Source: Shinella sp. CPCC 101442 (GTDB lineage Bacteria > Pseudomonadota > Alphaproteobacteria > Rhizobiales > Rhizobiaceae). From it: DNA of 64,000 nucleotides. The position numbers and the translations under genes were made by a program. The stretch covers positions 1 through 64,000 of the forward strand of contig NZ_JALIQS010000009.1 of the NCBI RefSeq assembly GCF_024704725.1, given 5' to 3'. The notes below the pieces were generated by a model. The model saw nothing but the letters and a program-made list of their open reading frames with translations, did no database searches and was not told where the DNA came from. Each line of letters starts with the position of its first letter. The first letter of the stretch is position 1. Below are positions 45,911 to 55,163 of this stretch, piece by piece.

Positions 45911-46695
45911 TTGCCTTTGAACTCCGGCTTGCGCTTTTCGAGGAAGGCGGAGACGCCCTCGGCATAGTCGGCGCTGCGGCCGGCCTCGCGTTGCAGGTCG
46001 CGTTCGAGGTCGAGTTGCTGGTCCAGCGAATTGGTGGCGGCGGCCTGGATGGCGCGCTTCGTCATGCCGAGGCCGCGGGTCGGGCCGGCGGCGAGGCGGA
46101 TGGCGAGTGCGGTCGCCTCGTCCATCAGCGCGTCGTCGTCGACGGCGCGCCAGATCAGGCCCCAGTCGGCCGCGGTTTCGGCACCGAGCGGTTCGGCGGT
46201 CAGCGTCAGTGCCTTGGCGCGGGCCTCGCCGATCAGTCGCGGCAGGCTCCAGGTGCCGCCGGAATCCGGCACGAGGCCGATCTTGGCAAAAGCCTGGATG
46301 AAGCGGGCGGAGCGGGCGGCAAGCGTGATGTCGCAGGCAAAGGCGATATTGGCGCCGGCGCCGGCGGCAACACCGTTGACGGCGCAGATCACCGGCTTTT
46401 CCAGGCTGCGGATCAGGCGGAGCAGCGGGTTGTAGTAGGTTTCGATCGTATGGCCGAGGTCCGGCACACCCTTCTTGGGGTCGCGGTCGCCGAGATCCTG
46501 CCCCGCGCAAAAACCGCGGCCGGCGCCGGTGAGCAGCACGGCGCGGACGGTCTCGTCCGCATGCGCCCGCTCGAAACCGGCGCGTAGTGCCAGGTGCATC
46601 TCTTCATTGAAGGCGTTGAGCTTGTCCGGGCGATTCAGCGTGAGGCTCAGAACGCCATCGGCAAGCGCCGACAGAATGGTGTCGGATGTGGACAT
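45907..46695 (-). CDS. paaG: 1,2-epoxyphenylacetyl-CoA isomerase PaaG
   Basis: A 262-residue crotonase-family protein. The CoA/oxyanion motif is ICAVNGVAAGAGANIAFACDI and the catalytic aspartate region is IGLVPDSGGTWSLPRLIG. It converts the ring epoxide to oxepin-CoA. Start at MSTSDTILS (46695), with GGAGGAAAAAT upstream; the longer frame extends into the promoter. It heads the minus-strand unit paaG-paaI-paaK. Confidence 0.93.
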   Translation of the reverse strand: MSTSDTILSALADGVLSLTLNRPDKLNAFNEEMHLALRAGFERAHADETVRAVLLTGAGRGFCAGQDLGDRDPKKGVPDLGHTIETYYNPLLRLIRSLEKPVICAVNGVAAGAGANIAFACDITLAARSARFIQAFAKIGLVPDSGGTWSLPRLIGEARAKALTLTAEPLGAETAADWGLIWRAVDDDALMDEATALAIRLAAGPTRGLGMTKRAIQAAATNSLDQQLDLERDLQREAGRSADYAEGVSAFLEKRKPEFKGK

Positions 46696-46740
46696 TTTTC
46701 CTCCCTGTCGCCCTTCCCAGCGGCGACCGTAAAAAAACTC

Positions 46741-46772
46741 TTGCATAAACCGAACGGCCGGTCAATTATAAA
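46741..46772. promoter_or_regulatory. Divergent paaG/paaN promoter region with PaaR-type operator
   Basis: The 14-bp dyad ACCGAACGGCCGGT (46749-46762) matches 11 of 14 positions of the motif in front of paaJ (consensus ACCRAMCGRYCGGT). On the plus strand it lies between TTGCAT (46741-46746) and an AT-rich -10 candidate in ATTATAAA (46765-46772), in the promoter spacer. The region separates paaG (start 46695) and paaN (start 46797). PaaR control is inferred. Confidence 0.68.
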
Positions 46773-46796
46773 TTCACTGACTGGGAGGAGCCAGAG

Positions 46797-48458
46797 ATGA
46801 CCGAACTTTTCGAGCGCCATCGCCCGTCGCTGGACGCGGCTTTGCAAGCGGCCGCCAAGCGCGACTTCTGGTCCGCCTATCCTGAAGTACCAAGCGGCAA
46901 GATCTATGGCGAGACCGCCAAGGACGACGGGCTCGCTGCCTACAAGGCGCGGCTCGGCAAGGCCTTCGCTCTCGCCGATCATCCGGCGGAGAGTTCCGTG
47001 GGTGCGGAAGTGTCACCTTACGGATCATCTCTCGGCATCACCTATCCAGCGGCCTCCGTCGACATGCTGATCACGGCTTCCCGTGCCGCCGCTCCGCAAT
47101 GGGCCGCGGCCTCGCTGGAGGTGCGCACCGGCATCTGTCTCGAAATCCTCGCCCGCCTCAATGCCCGCAGTTTCGAAATGGCCAATGCGGTCATGCACAC
47201 GACGGGCCAGTCTTTCGCCATGGCCTTCCAGGCTGGCGGCCCGCATGCGCAGGATCGCGGCCTCGAAGCCGTCACCTACGCCTATGCCGAGATGATCCGT
47301 ACGCCGGCCAAGGCGATCTGGACGAAGCCGCAGGGCAGGGGCGAGCCGATCGTCATGGAAAAACACTGGCGCGCCGTGCCGCGCGGCGTTTCGCTGGCCA
47401 TCGGCTGCAACACCTTCCCGACCTGGAACAGCTATCCGGGCCTCTTTGCCAGCCTTGCCACCGGCAACACCGTTATCGTCAAGCCGCATCCAGCCGCCAT
47501 TCTGCCGCTCGCCATCACCGTCGAGATTGCTAGGCAGGTGCTGGTGGAAGAGGGCTTTGCCGCCGATATCGTGCTGCTCGCCGCTGATGCGCCCGGTTCC
47601 GAAATCACCAAGGATCTCGTACAGCATCCGGCTGTCGCCATCATCGACTATACCGGCTCCAACACGTTCGGAAGTTGGGTGCGTGAAAACGCCGGCGGGG
47701 CCGACGTCTATACGGAAGAGGCCGGCGTCAACTCCATCGTCATCAGCGCCACCGACGATTTTGCCGGCATGTGCAGCAACATCGCCTTCTCGCTGTCGCT
47801 CTATTCCGGCCAGATGTGCACCGCCCCGCAGGATATCTTTGTCTCGCGCAACGGCATCGAGACAAACGAGGGCCACAAGAGTTTTGACGCGGTCGCTGCC
47901 GGCATCGCCGCGGCCGTCGACGGCCTGCTCGCCGACCCGGCCCGTGCGGCCGGTGTCTGCGGCGCCATTGCCAATCCGGCGACACTCGCGCGCATCGCGA
48001 CGGTCCGTTCGCACGGCCGCATCGTGCGCGACTCCGCACCGGTCGAGGGCCTCGACGACGCGCGCACGGCAACGCCGTTGATCCTCGCCGTCGACGCTGC
48101 GGATAGCGAGGCCTATGCGGAAGAACGTTTCGGCCCCATCGCCTTCATCGTCGCGGTCGATGACGCCGCCGATGGCGTAGACCGCGCCGCCGAGCTCGCC
48201 GAGCGCAAGGGTGCGATCACCGCTGCCCTCTACGCCACCGACGAGGCGCAGATCCTTGCCGCAGCCGACCGGTTCGCCACGGCTGGCGTCAATCTTTCGG
48301 TCAACCTGACCGGCGGCATCTACGTCAATCAGAGTGCTGCCTTCAGCGATTTCCACGTCACCGGTGCGAACCCGGCAGGCAATGCCAGCCTGACGGATGC
48401 GGCTTTCGTCGCGAACCGGTTCCGCGTGGTGATGTGGCGCCGCCCCGTGGCGGCGTAA
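46797..48458 (+). CDS. paaN: Phenylacetate degradation protein PaaN (ALDH family)
   Basis: A 553-residue aldehyde dehydrogenase-fold protein of the PaaN_2 type, distinct from the PaaZ fusion. It has SLAIGCNTFPTWNSYPGLFAS in place of the normal NAD-binding loop and the cysteine in YSGQMCTAPQDIFVS. Genes of this type accompany paa clusters in alpha- and beta-proteobacteria; its exact step is unsettled. GGGAGGAGC precedes the ATG. It is divergent from paaG. Confidence 0.88.
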   Translation: MTELFERHRPSLDAALQAAAKRDFWSAYPEVPSGKIYGETAKDDGLAAYKARLGKAFALADHPAESSVGAEVSPYGSSLGITYPAASVDMLITASRAAAPQWAAASLEVRTGICLEILARLNARSFEMANAVMHTTGQSFAMAFQAGGPHAQDRGLEAVTYAYAEMIRTPAKAIWTKPQGRGEPIVMEKHWRAVPRGVSLAIGCNTFPTWNSYPGLFASLATGNTVIVKPHPAAILPLAITVEIARQVLVEEGFAADIVLLAADAPGSEITKDLVQHPAVAIIDYTGSNTFGSWVRENAGGADVYTEEAGVNSIVISATDDFAGMCSNIAFSLSLYSGQMCTAPQDIFVSRNGIETNEGHKSFDAVAAGIAAAVDGLLADPARAAGVCGAIANPATLARIATVRSHGRIVRDSAPVEGLDDARTATPLILAVDAADSEAYAEERFGPIAFIVAVDDAADGVDRAAELAERKGAITAALYATDEAQILAAADRFATAGVNLSVNLTGGIYVNQSAAFSDFHVTGANPAGNASLTDAAFVANRFRVVMWRRPVAA

Positions 48459-48507
48459 GAGGAGTTTTCGCTTTAAACCTTTGTCTTTGTTGGGAGGAGA
48501 AACCGAC

Positions 48508-49647
48508 ATGAAATTTGCGCTCACCACCACCGCACTTGCCCTGATCCTGGGCCTTGCTGCGCCCGCCTTCGCCGATATCAAGATCGGTGCGACCATTTCC
48601 GAAACCGGCCCCGCCTCCTTCCTTGGCGATCCGGAAGCCAAGACGCTGAAGCTGTTGGTCGAAGAGATCAATGCGGCCGGCGGCGTCAACGGCGAGAAGC
48701 TGGAACTCGTCATCTATGACGACGGCGGCGACCCGAACAAGGCGCGCACCTTCGCGACCCGCCTTGTGGAGGACGACGAAGTCGTCGCCGTGATCGGCGG
48801 CACGACGACCGGCACCTCCATGGCGATCATCCCGGTCTTCGAGGATGCGGAAGTCCCCTTCATCTCGCTGGCCGGCGCCATCGAGATCATCGATCCGGTA
48901 AAGCCCTACACCTTCAAGACGCCGCACACCGACCGCATGGCCTGTGCGAAGATCTTTGAAGACATGAAGAAGAACGCCATCACCAAGATCGGCATGATCT
49001 CCGGTTCCGACGGTTTTGGCGCTTCCATGCACAAGCAATGCCTTTCGATCGTCGGCGACTACGGCATCGAGGTGCTGGCCGACGAGACCTATGGTCCGAC
49101 CGACGCCGACATGACGCCGCAGCTCACCAACATCAAGGGCAAGGAGGGCATCCAGGCCGTGCTGAACCCCGGCTTCGGTCAGGGCCCGGCGATCGTCACC
49201 CGCAACTACGCCCAGCTCGCCGTCGGCCTGCCGCTCTACCAGTCGCATGGCGTTGCCTCGGATGGTTTCATCGAGCTTGCCGGCGCGGAAGCCGCGGAAG
49301 GTGTTCGCCTGCCGGGTACGGCGCTGCTCGTGGCAAAGCTCCTTCCGGAAAGCGACCCGCAGCGCGCTGTCGTCACGGCTTACAAGGACGCCTACGAGAA
49401 GGCGACCGGCAAGCCGGTCTCGACCTTCGGCGGTTATGCCCATGATGCGCTTCGCATTCTTGTCGATGCCATCAAGCGGGCGGGGAGCGCCGAGCCGTCG
49501 GCAATCCGCGATGCGATCGAAGGCACGAAGGGTCTCGTCGGCACAACAGGCACCGTCACCATGACGGCCGAGGATCACCTCGGTCTCGATCTCTCGGCCT
49601 TCCGCATGCTGCAGATCGAAAAAGGCGGCTGGAAGATCGTCGAGTAA
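48508..49647 (+). CDS. livK: Branched-chain-type ABC transporter binding protein
   Basis: A 379-residue family-6 periplasmic binding protein with signal peptide (MKFALTTTALALILGLAAPAFA). Its start KIGATISETGPASFLGDPEAKTLKLL and EINAAGGVNGEKLELV are typical of the LivJ/LivK group. With paaN upstream and a FadJ-like gene downstream, the ligand may well be phenylacetate or another aromatic acid rather than an amino acid. The symbol names the family only. Confidence 0.85.
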   Translation: MKFALTTTALALILGLAAPAFADIKIGATISETGPASFLGDPEAKTLKLLVEEINAAGGVNGEKLELVIYDDGGDPNKARTFATRLVEDDEVVAVIGGTTTGTSMAIIPVFEDAEVPFISLAGAIEIIDPVKPYTFKTPHTDRMACAKIFEDMKKNAITKIGMISGSDGFGASMHKQCLSIVGDYGIEVLADETYGPTDADMTPQLTNIKGKEGIQAVLNPGFGQGPAIVTRNYAQLAVGLPLYQSHGVASDGFIELAGAEAAEGVRLPGTALLVAKLLPESDPQRAVVTAYKDAYEKATGKPVSTFGGYAHDALRILVDAIKRAGSAEPSAIRDAIEGTKGLVGTTGTVTMTAEDHLGLDLSAFRMLQIEKGGWKIVE

Positions 49648-49655
49648 TCGAAGCC

Positions 49656-49686
49656 GCCGGCCCACGCCCTTACGGCGCGGGCCGGC
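49656..49686 (+). promoter_or_regulatory. Stem-loop between livK and livH
   Basis: GCCGGCCC (49656-49663) pairs with GGGCCGGC (49679-49686). An inner CGCC/GGCG stem with one A-C mismatch closes a CTTAC loop. It starts 9 bp after the binding-protein stop. There is no T-run, so it probably lowers read-through or protects the upstream message. Confidence 0.75.
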
Positions 49687-49717
49687 GCATACCGTCGTGC
49701 GCGAAGCGGAGGCCTCC

Positions 49718-50590
49718 ATGCCCGAACTGCTGCAATTCCTTCTGTCCGGGATCACGGTCGGCGCCGTCTATGCGCTGGTCGCCCTCGGCTTCACGATCAT
49801 CTACAACGCCTCCGACGTCGTGAACTTCGCGCAGGGCGAGTTCGTCATGCTCGGCGGCATGATCACCTTCTTCGCGCATGCCGCCGGTCTGCCGCTGCCG
49901 CTGGCAGCGCTCATCGCCATCATCGTCACGGCGGCGATCGGCGTGGCACTCAACAAGCTCGCCATCGAGCCCGCGCGCGGCGCCCCGGTCGTCTCGCTGA
50001 TCATTATCACCATCGGCGCCTCCATCTTCATCCGTGGTGCGACGCAGCTCGTCTTCGACAAGCAGATCCACCGCTTTCCGGCCTTTTCCGGCGACCAGCC
50101 TATCCTTATCGGCGGCGCGACGATCCTGCCGCAGAGCTTGTGGGTGATTGCCGGTGCGCTCGCCGTCTTCGTCTGTCTCTGGCTGTTCTTCACCCGCACG
50201 CTGATCGGCCGCGCGGTGTTGGCAACGGCGAACAACCGCGTCGCCGCCCAGCTCGTCGGCATCAACACCAACTATGTGATGACGCTCTCCTTCGCCATGT
50301 CCGCGGCCATCGGGGCGCTTGCCGGCGTGCTGGTGACGCCGATCACGCTGACGAGTTACGATGTCGGCCTTGCATTGGCGCTGAAGGGCTTTGCCGCCGC
50401 CATGCTCGGTGGCATGGGCAACCCGAAGGGCGCTCTTGTCGGCGGCCTGCTGCTCGGTGTGCTGGAGGCCATGACGGCCGGCTATGTCAGCTCGCAATAC
50501 AAGGATGCGGCCGCCTTCATCGTCATTCTCGCTGTGCTCTTCGCCATGCCGCAGGGCCTGTTCGGCCGCAAGTCGACGGATCGGGTGTGA
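49718..50590 (+). CDS. livH: Branched-chain-type ABC transporter permease
   Basis: A 290-residue LivH-type inner-membrane permease with eight or so hydrophobic spans: SGITVGAVYALVALGFTIIYNASDVVNFAQGEFVMLGG is diagnostic, as is the loop NNRVAAQLVGINTNYVM. ATG at 49718 after GGAGGCCTCC. Confidence 0.92.
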   Translation: MPELLQFLLSGITVGAVYALVALGFTIIYNASDVVNFAQGEFVMLGGMITFFAHAAGLPLPLAALIAIIVTAAIGVALNKLAIEPARGAPVVSLIIITIGASIFIRGATQLVFDKQIHRFPAFSGDQPILIGGATILPQSLWVIAGALAVFVCLWLFFTRTLIGRAVLATANNRVAAQLVGINTNYVMTLSFAMSAAIGALAGVLVTPITLTSYDVGLALALKGFAAAMLGGMGNPKGALVGGLLLGVLEAMTAGYVSSQYKDAAAFIVILAVLFAMPQGLFGRKSTDRV

Positions 50591-50592
50591 TC

Positions 50593-51549
50593 ATGCGGCT
50601 CTCCAGCAAGGTAACCACGCTCCTCATCCTCGCCGCGGTCATCGCGATTGCGCCGGTCTTCTTCCCGTCCTCCTATTATTTCCGTGTCGGTTCGCTGATC
50701 TTCGTCAACGGCCTCGCGGTGGCGGGTCTCGTCATCCTCATCGGCTATGCCGGTCAGATCAGCCTGGGACATGCGGGTTTCGCCGGCATCGGCGCCTACG
50801 CCTGTGCGCTGGCGCCTGTTCATCTCGGCCTGCATCCGGCACTCGCCGCGCTGCTCGGCGCGCTTTTGTCCGCGGCCATTGCCTACCTCGTCGGCCGGCC
50901 GATCCTGCGGCTCAAGGGCTATTATCTCGCCGTCGCCAGCCTCGGCTTTGGCATCCTCGTCTCCATGGTGCTCTCCAACGAGGCGCAGCTGACCGGCGGG
51001 CCGGATGGCATGGCGGTGCCGGAACTCGGGCTTCGTGCGGTGCTGAAGGCAATTGGCATCGACCTGTCGAACACCGAGTTCTGGTATGCCTTCTCCGGCC
51101 TCGTCCTGGTGCTCGGCGCGTGGCTGGCCCTCAACCTTTACCACAGCCCGACTGGCCGGGCGCTCAGGGCGCTGCACGGTTCGGAAGTCGCGGCCCGCAC
51201 GGTCGGCGTCGATGTCGCGCACTACAAGCTCGTCGCCTTCGTCATTTCGGCGGTCTATGCCTCTGTGTCCGGTTCTTTGCTGGCGTTGCAGAACAAGTTC
51301 ATCACGCCTGATGTCGCGGGCTTTATGCATTCGATCGAGATGGTCACGATGACGGTGCTCGGCGGCGCGGGCTCGGTGCTTGGCGCAATCCTCGGTGCGG
51401 CGATCCTGACGACGCTGCCGCAGGTGCTGACGATCTTCCAGGAATACGAACAGCTCATGCTGGGCCTCGTCATGATGCTCGTCATGATCTTCATGCGCGA
51501 GGGCCTGTTGCCCTCGATCGCGCGCCGCATCCGGGGGAGGGCAGAATGA
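50593..51549 (+). CDS. livM: Branched-chain-type ABC transporter permease
   Basis: A 318-residue LivM-type permease, with LVILIGYAGQISLGHAGFAGIGAY and RALHGSEVAARTVGVDVAHYKL. It follows livH at once; ATG at 50593 or GTG at 50587 (overlapping the livH stop). Its end overlaps livG by ATGA. Confidence 0.92.
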   Translation: MRLSSKVTTLLILAAVIAIAPVFFPSSYYFRVGSLIFVNGLAVAGLVILIGYAGQISLGHAGFAGIGAYACALAPVHLGLHPALAALLGALLSAAIAYLVGRPILRLKGYYLAVASLGFGILVSMVLSNEAQLTGGPDGMAVPELGLRAVLKAIGIDLSNTEFWYAFSGLVLVLGAWLALNLYHSPTGRALRALHGSEVAARTVGVDVAHYKLVAFVISAVYASVSGSLLALQNKFITPDVAGFMHSIEMVTMTVLGGAGSVLGAILGAAILTTLPQVLTIFQEYEQLMLGLVMMLVMIFMREGLLPSIARRIRGRAE

Positions 51550-52331
51550 GCCTGCTTCAGATCGAAGGTTTGGGCATCGATTTCGGCGGCCTGCGCGCTG
51601 TCAACGATGTCGGCTTCTCCTTGAAACCCGGCGAGATCGTCTCCGTCATCGGCCCGAATGGTGCCGGCAAGACGACGCTGTTCAACATGATCTCCGGCGT
51701 CTATGCCCCGGCGCGCGGCCGCGTCGTGCTGGATGGCGAGGACGTCACCCGCATGCCGCCGCATCTTCTGGCCCGGCGCGGCCTGTCGCGCACCTTCCAG
51801 AACCTCCAGATTTTTCAATCGATGAGCGTTCTGGAAAACGCCGTCGCCGGCCATCATCTGCATGAGCGCGGCTCGGTGTTTGCCGATCTCTTCTCGCTGC
51901 CCGCCGCACGGCGCCGCAGCAAGGTATCCGAGGACAGTGCCCGCGCCCTGCTCGACCGTGTCGGCCTCGGCCGGGCTGCCGAGCAGGAGGCAAGCTCGCT
52001 CTCCTATGGCGCGCTGAAGCGGCTGGAAATCGCTCGTGCACTGGCGCTGAAACCCCGCGTGCTGCTGCTCGACGAACCGGCGGCCGGCTGCAACGCGGTT
52101 GAGACGGAAGAGATCGATCACCTCATCGCACAGGTCGCGGCCGAAGGCGTCTCGATCCTGCTGGTGGAGCACGACATGAAGATGGTCATGCGCATTTCCA
52201 ACCATATCGTCGTGCTCGATCACGGCGAAAAGATCGCCGAGGGGGAGCCAACGGCGATTTCACGCAACCCGCGCGTCATCGAAGCCTATCTTGGCGTCCA
52301 GGCAACGGAGGTCCAGCATGCTGACGGTTGA
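51546..52331 (+). CDS. livG: Branched-chain-type ABC transporter ATPase
   Basis: A 261-residue LivG-type ATPase: Walker [34 protein letters not shown], signature [15 protein letters not shown], Walker [10 protein letters not shown]. The aspartate or glutamate normally following AAGL is replaced by AAGCNAVET here, within family variation. It overlaps livF by 14 nt. Confidence 0.92.
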   Translation: MSLLQIEGLGIDFGGLRAVNDVGFSLKPGEIVSVIGPNGAGKTTLFNMISGVYAPARGRVVLDGEDVTRMPPHLLARRGLSRTFQNLQIFQSMSVLENAVAGHHLHERGSVFADLFSLPAARRRSKVSEDSARALLDRVGLGRAAEQEASSLSYGALKRLEIARALALKPRVLLLDEPAAGCNAVETEEIDHLIAQVAAEGVSILLVEHDMKMVMRISNHIVVLDHGEKIAEGEPTAISRNPRVIEAYLGVQATEVQHADG

Positions 52332-53019
52332 GGGACTGCGCTCGCGCTACGGCCGCATCGAGGTGCTGCACGGCATCGATCTCGGCGTGGCGTCCGGCGA
52401 GATCGTCACGGTGGTCGGCGCGAACGGCGCCGGCAAGACGACGCTGCTCAAATGCCTTTCCGGCATCCAGCCGGTTTCGTCCGGCTCGATCGTCTTCCGC
52501 GGCGAGACGCTGACATCCGTACCGGCGCATGCCCGCGTGCGCCGTGGCCTCGCCCAGTCGCCGGAGGGTCGGCAGATTTTCACCAACCTCACGGTGGAGG
52601 AAAATCTCCGGCTCGGCGCCTATCTCTTCGCCGACGACAAGGTGGACCGCGATATGCAGGACGCCTTCGCGATGTTCCCGATCCTCAAGGAGAAGCGCAA
52701 TCTCGCGGCGGGAGGCCTGTCCGGCGGCCAGCAGCAGATGCTGGCAATCGCCCGCGCGCTGATGGCCCGTCCCTCCTGCCTGCTGCTCGATGAGCCGAGC
52801 ATGGGCCTCGCCCCCATCCTCGTCGCGCAGATCTTCGATGTGGTAAAGAGCCTGAAGGCGCTCGACGTGACCGTTCTCCTCGTCGAGCAGAACGCTTTTG
52901 GCGCGCTCTCCGTCGCCGATCGCGGCTATGTCATGGAGACGGGACACATCACCATGTCCGGCCCCGCCGCCGAATTGATCGCGGACGAACGTATCCGCGC
53001 CGCTTACCTGGGAATATGA
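52318..53019 (+). CDS. livF: Branched-chain-type ABC transporter ATPase
   Basis: A 233-residue LivF-type ATPase: Walker [38 protein letters not shown], signature LSGGQQQMLAIARAL, Walker B LLLDEPSMGLAP. It ends 4 bp before the FadJ-like gene, so transport and beta-oxidation genes probably form one operon. Confidence 0.92.
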   Translation: MLTVEGLRSRYGRIEVLHGIDLGVASGEIVTVVGANGAGKTTLLKCLSGIQPVSSGSIVFRGETLTSVPAHARVRRGLAQSPEGRQIFTNLTVEENLRLGAYLFADDKVDRDMQDAFAMFPILKEKRNLAAGGLSGGQQQMLAIARALMARPSCLLLDEPSMGLAPILVAQIFDVVKSLKALDVTVLLVEQNAFGALSVADRGYVMETGHITMSGPAAELIADERIRAAYLGI

Positions 53020-53023
53020 CACC

Positions 53024-55084
53024 ATGACCATCACCATCACCCGCGAAAACGCCATCGCTGTCGTTACCGTCGACAACCCGCCCGTCAATGCCCTGTCGCA
53101 GGCGCTGCGTCAGGGTTTGATCGAAGCTGTGGCGGAGCTCGATGCGGATGCAGCGGTGAAGGCCGTCGTGCTGATCTGCGCCGGCCGTACCTTCATCGCC
53201 GGGGCGGATGTCAATGAGTTCGGCAAGCCGCCACAGCCGCCGCATCTGCCGGATGTGGTGGCGACCGTCGAGGCGGCGAAAAAGCCCTGGGTCGCGGCCA
53301 TTCATGGCAGTGCACTTGGTGGCGGGCTCGAAGTGGCACTCGGCTGTGCCTATCGGGTGGCCGTCGCCTCCGCCAACCTTGGCCTGCCGGAAGTCAAGCT
53401 CGGCATCATCCCCGGTGCCGGTGGCACAGTCCGTTTGCCCCGCTTGATCGGCCCTGCCGCCGCCGTCGATCTGGTGACGGGCGGCAGCCCGGTCGGGGCG
53501 AAGAAGGCGCAAGCGCTTGGCCTCATCAATGCGGTGATCGATGGCGACCTGCGTGCCGGCGCGATTGCCTTTGCGAACGATAGCGCCAGCAAACCAGTGC
53601 CACAGCCGATTTCCGGCCGCGCCGTGCCGGCGGTCGAGGCCGGGTTCTGGGAGGGCGCGGAAAAGGCCGTCGCTGCCAAGGCGAAACGCGAAGTCGCGCC
53701 GCTCAGGGCACTCGCCTCGGTCCGCAACGCCAGCGAAACGGATTTCGCAAGCGCCATGGCCTTCGAGCGGGAAACCTTTCTGGAGCTGCGTGGTTCCGAG
53801 CAGGCAGCGGGGCTGCGCCGTGTCTTCTTCGCCGAGCGCGCGGCGCCGCGCCCACCCGAGCTTGCCGGTGTGGCGCCACGCGATATGCGCTCGGCGGCGG
53901 TGATTGGCGGTGGCACGATGGGTGCGGGCATTGCCGCGGCGCTGCGCGATGCCGGCCTGCCGGTGATCCTCATCGAGCGCGATGCGGCGGCAGTCGAGCG
54001 GGGGATTGCCAATATCCGCGCCATTTTCGACGGTTCGGTGAAGCGTGGCCGCATCACGCAGACGGTTGCGGATGACCGTTTGTCTGGCGTCACTGGCAGT
54101 GACGATTATGGCCTGCTTGCCGATACGGATCTCGTCATAGAAGCCGTCTTCGAGGATATCGCCGTCAAGCGCGTCGTCTTCGAAAAGCTGTCGGCGGTCT
54201 GCCGGCCGGATGCGGTGCTGGCAACGAACACCTCCTATCTCGACCCCACTGCGATCAGTAAAGGCGTAAGCCATCCCGAACGCTTCCTCGGCCTGCATTT
54301 CTTCAGTCCGGCGCACATCATGAAGCTGCTGGAGATCGTGCCGACGGAGGAGACGGCGCTGGAGGTTCTGGCGACCGGTTTTGCGCTTGCCCGCCTGCTC
54401 GGCAAGATCCCGGTTCGTGCCGGCATCTGCGACGGTTTCATCGGCAACCGCATCCTGAAGGTGACGCGCGCGCAGGCCGAACGGTTGCTGCTCTCTGGTG
54501 CAACACCCTCGGCCATCGATGCCGCCATGCGCGCCTTCGGCCTGCCGATGGGGCCGTTCGAGGCACAGGATCTTGGCGGGCTCGATATCGCCGCCTTCCA
54601 GCGCAAGGCCGCCCGCGAACGGGGCGAAGCACCCTTCGCTCCCGTCGCCGAGCGGCTCTGCGCCCTCACGCGTTTCGGCCAGAAATCGGGCGGTGGCTGG
54701 TACGACTACGACCCGGGCGACCGCGCGCCAAAACCATCGGAAACCGTGGCGGCGATCATTGCCGAAGAGGTTGCCGGACGGCCGCAGCGGACGTGGGACG
54801 AGGCGTCGATTGCCGATGCGGTCATCCTGCCGATGGTCAACGAGGCGACGCGTATTCTGGAGGAGCGCGTGGCGTTGCGTTCCGCCGATATCGACCTGGT
54901 GAAAATCCACGGCTACGGTTTTCCGCGCTGGCGCGGCGGGCCGATGCACTATGCCGAAGCGCGCGGACTTGCCGAGGTTGTGGTGGTGCTCGACCGGCTT
55001 GCCGCGGAAGGGCTTGCCGATGCGCCATGCGAGGGGCTGCGCCAGGCGGCGCAAGCCGGTGGTTTTGCAGCGGTTGCAGGGTAA
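53024..55084 (+). CDS. Bifunctional enoyl-CoA hydratase / 3-hydroxyacyl-CoA dehydrogenase (FadJ-like)
   Basis: A 686-residue fusion. The N-terminal crotonase domain has AAIHGSALGGGLEVALGCAY and LPEVKLGIIPGAGGTVRLPRL. The dehydrogenase has the Rossmann motif VIGGGTMGAGIAAAL near residue 295, NTSYLDPTAISKGVSHPERFLGLHFFSPAHIMKLLEIV and the C-terminal GFPRWRGGPMHYA. It could carry out the paaF and paaH steps, because neither stand-alone gene is in the window. It is the last gene of the liv-type operon. Its exact substrate is inferred. Confidence 0.9.
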   Translation: MTITITRENAIAVVTVDNPPVNALSQALRQGLIEAVAELDADAAVKAVVLICAGRTFIAGADVNEFGKPPQPPHLPDVVATVEAAKKPWVAAIHGSALGGGLEVALGCAYRVAVASANLGLPEVKLGIIPGAGGTVRLPRLIGPAAAVDLVTGGSPVGAKKAQALGLINAVIDGDLRAGAIAFANDSASKPVPQPISGRAVPAVEAGFWEGAEKAVAAKAKREVAPLRALASVRNASETDFASAMAFERETFLELRGSEQAAGLRRVFFAERAAPRPPELAGVAPRDMRSAAVIGGGTMGAGIAAALRDAGLPVILIERDAAAVERGIANIRAIFDGSVKRGRITQTVADDRLSGVTGSDDYGLLADTDLVIEAVFEDIAVKRVVFEKLSAVCRPDAVLATNTSYLDPTAISKGVSHPERFLGLHFFSPAHIMKLLEIVPTEETALEVLATGFALARLLGKIPVRAGICDGFIGNRILKVTRAQAERLLLSGATPSAIDAAMRAFGLPMGPFEAQDLGGLDIAAFQRKAARERGEAPFAPVAERLCALTRFGQKSGGGWYDYDPGDRAPKPSETVAAIIAEEVAGRPQRTWDEASIADAVILPMVNEATRILEERVALRSADIDLVKIHGYGFPRWRGGPMHYAEARGLAEVVVVLDRLAAEGLADAPCEGLRQAAQAGGFAAVAG

Positions 55085-55163
55085 GAACGATAGGCAAGCG
55101 CTGCGGTCTGTGATGAGATAGGTTTGGGAGAACAGGCATTCTGCTGGAGCCGGGGAGGGCGCG

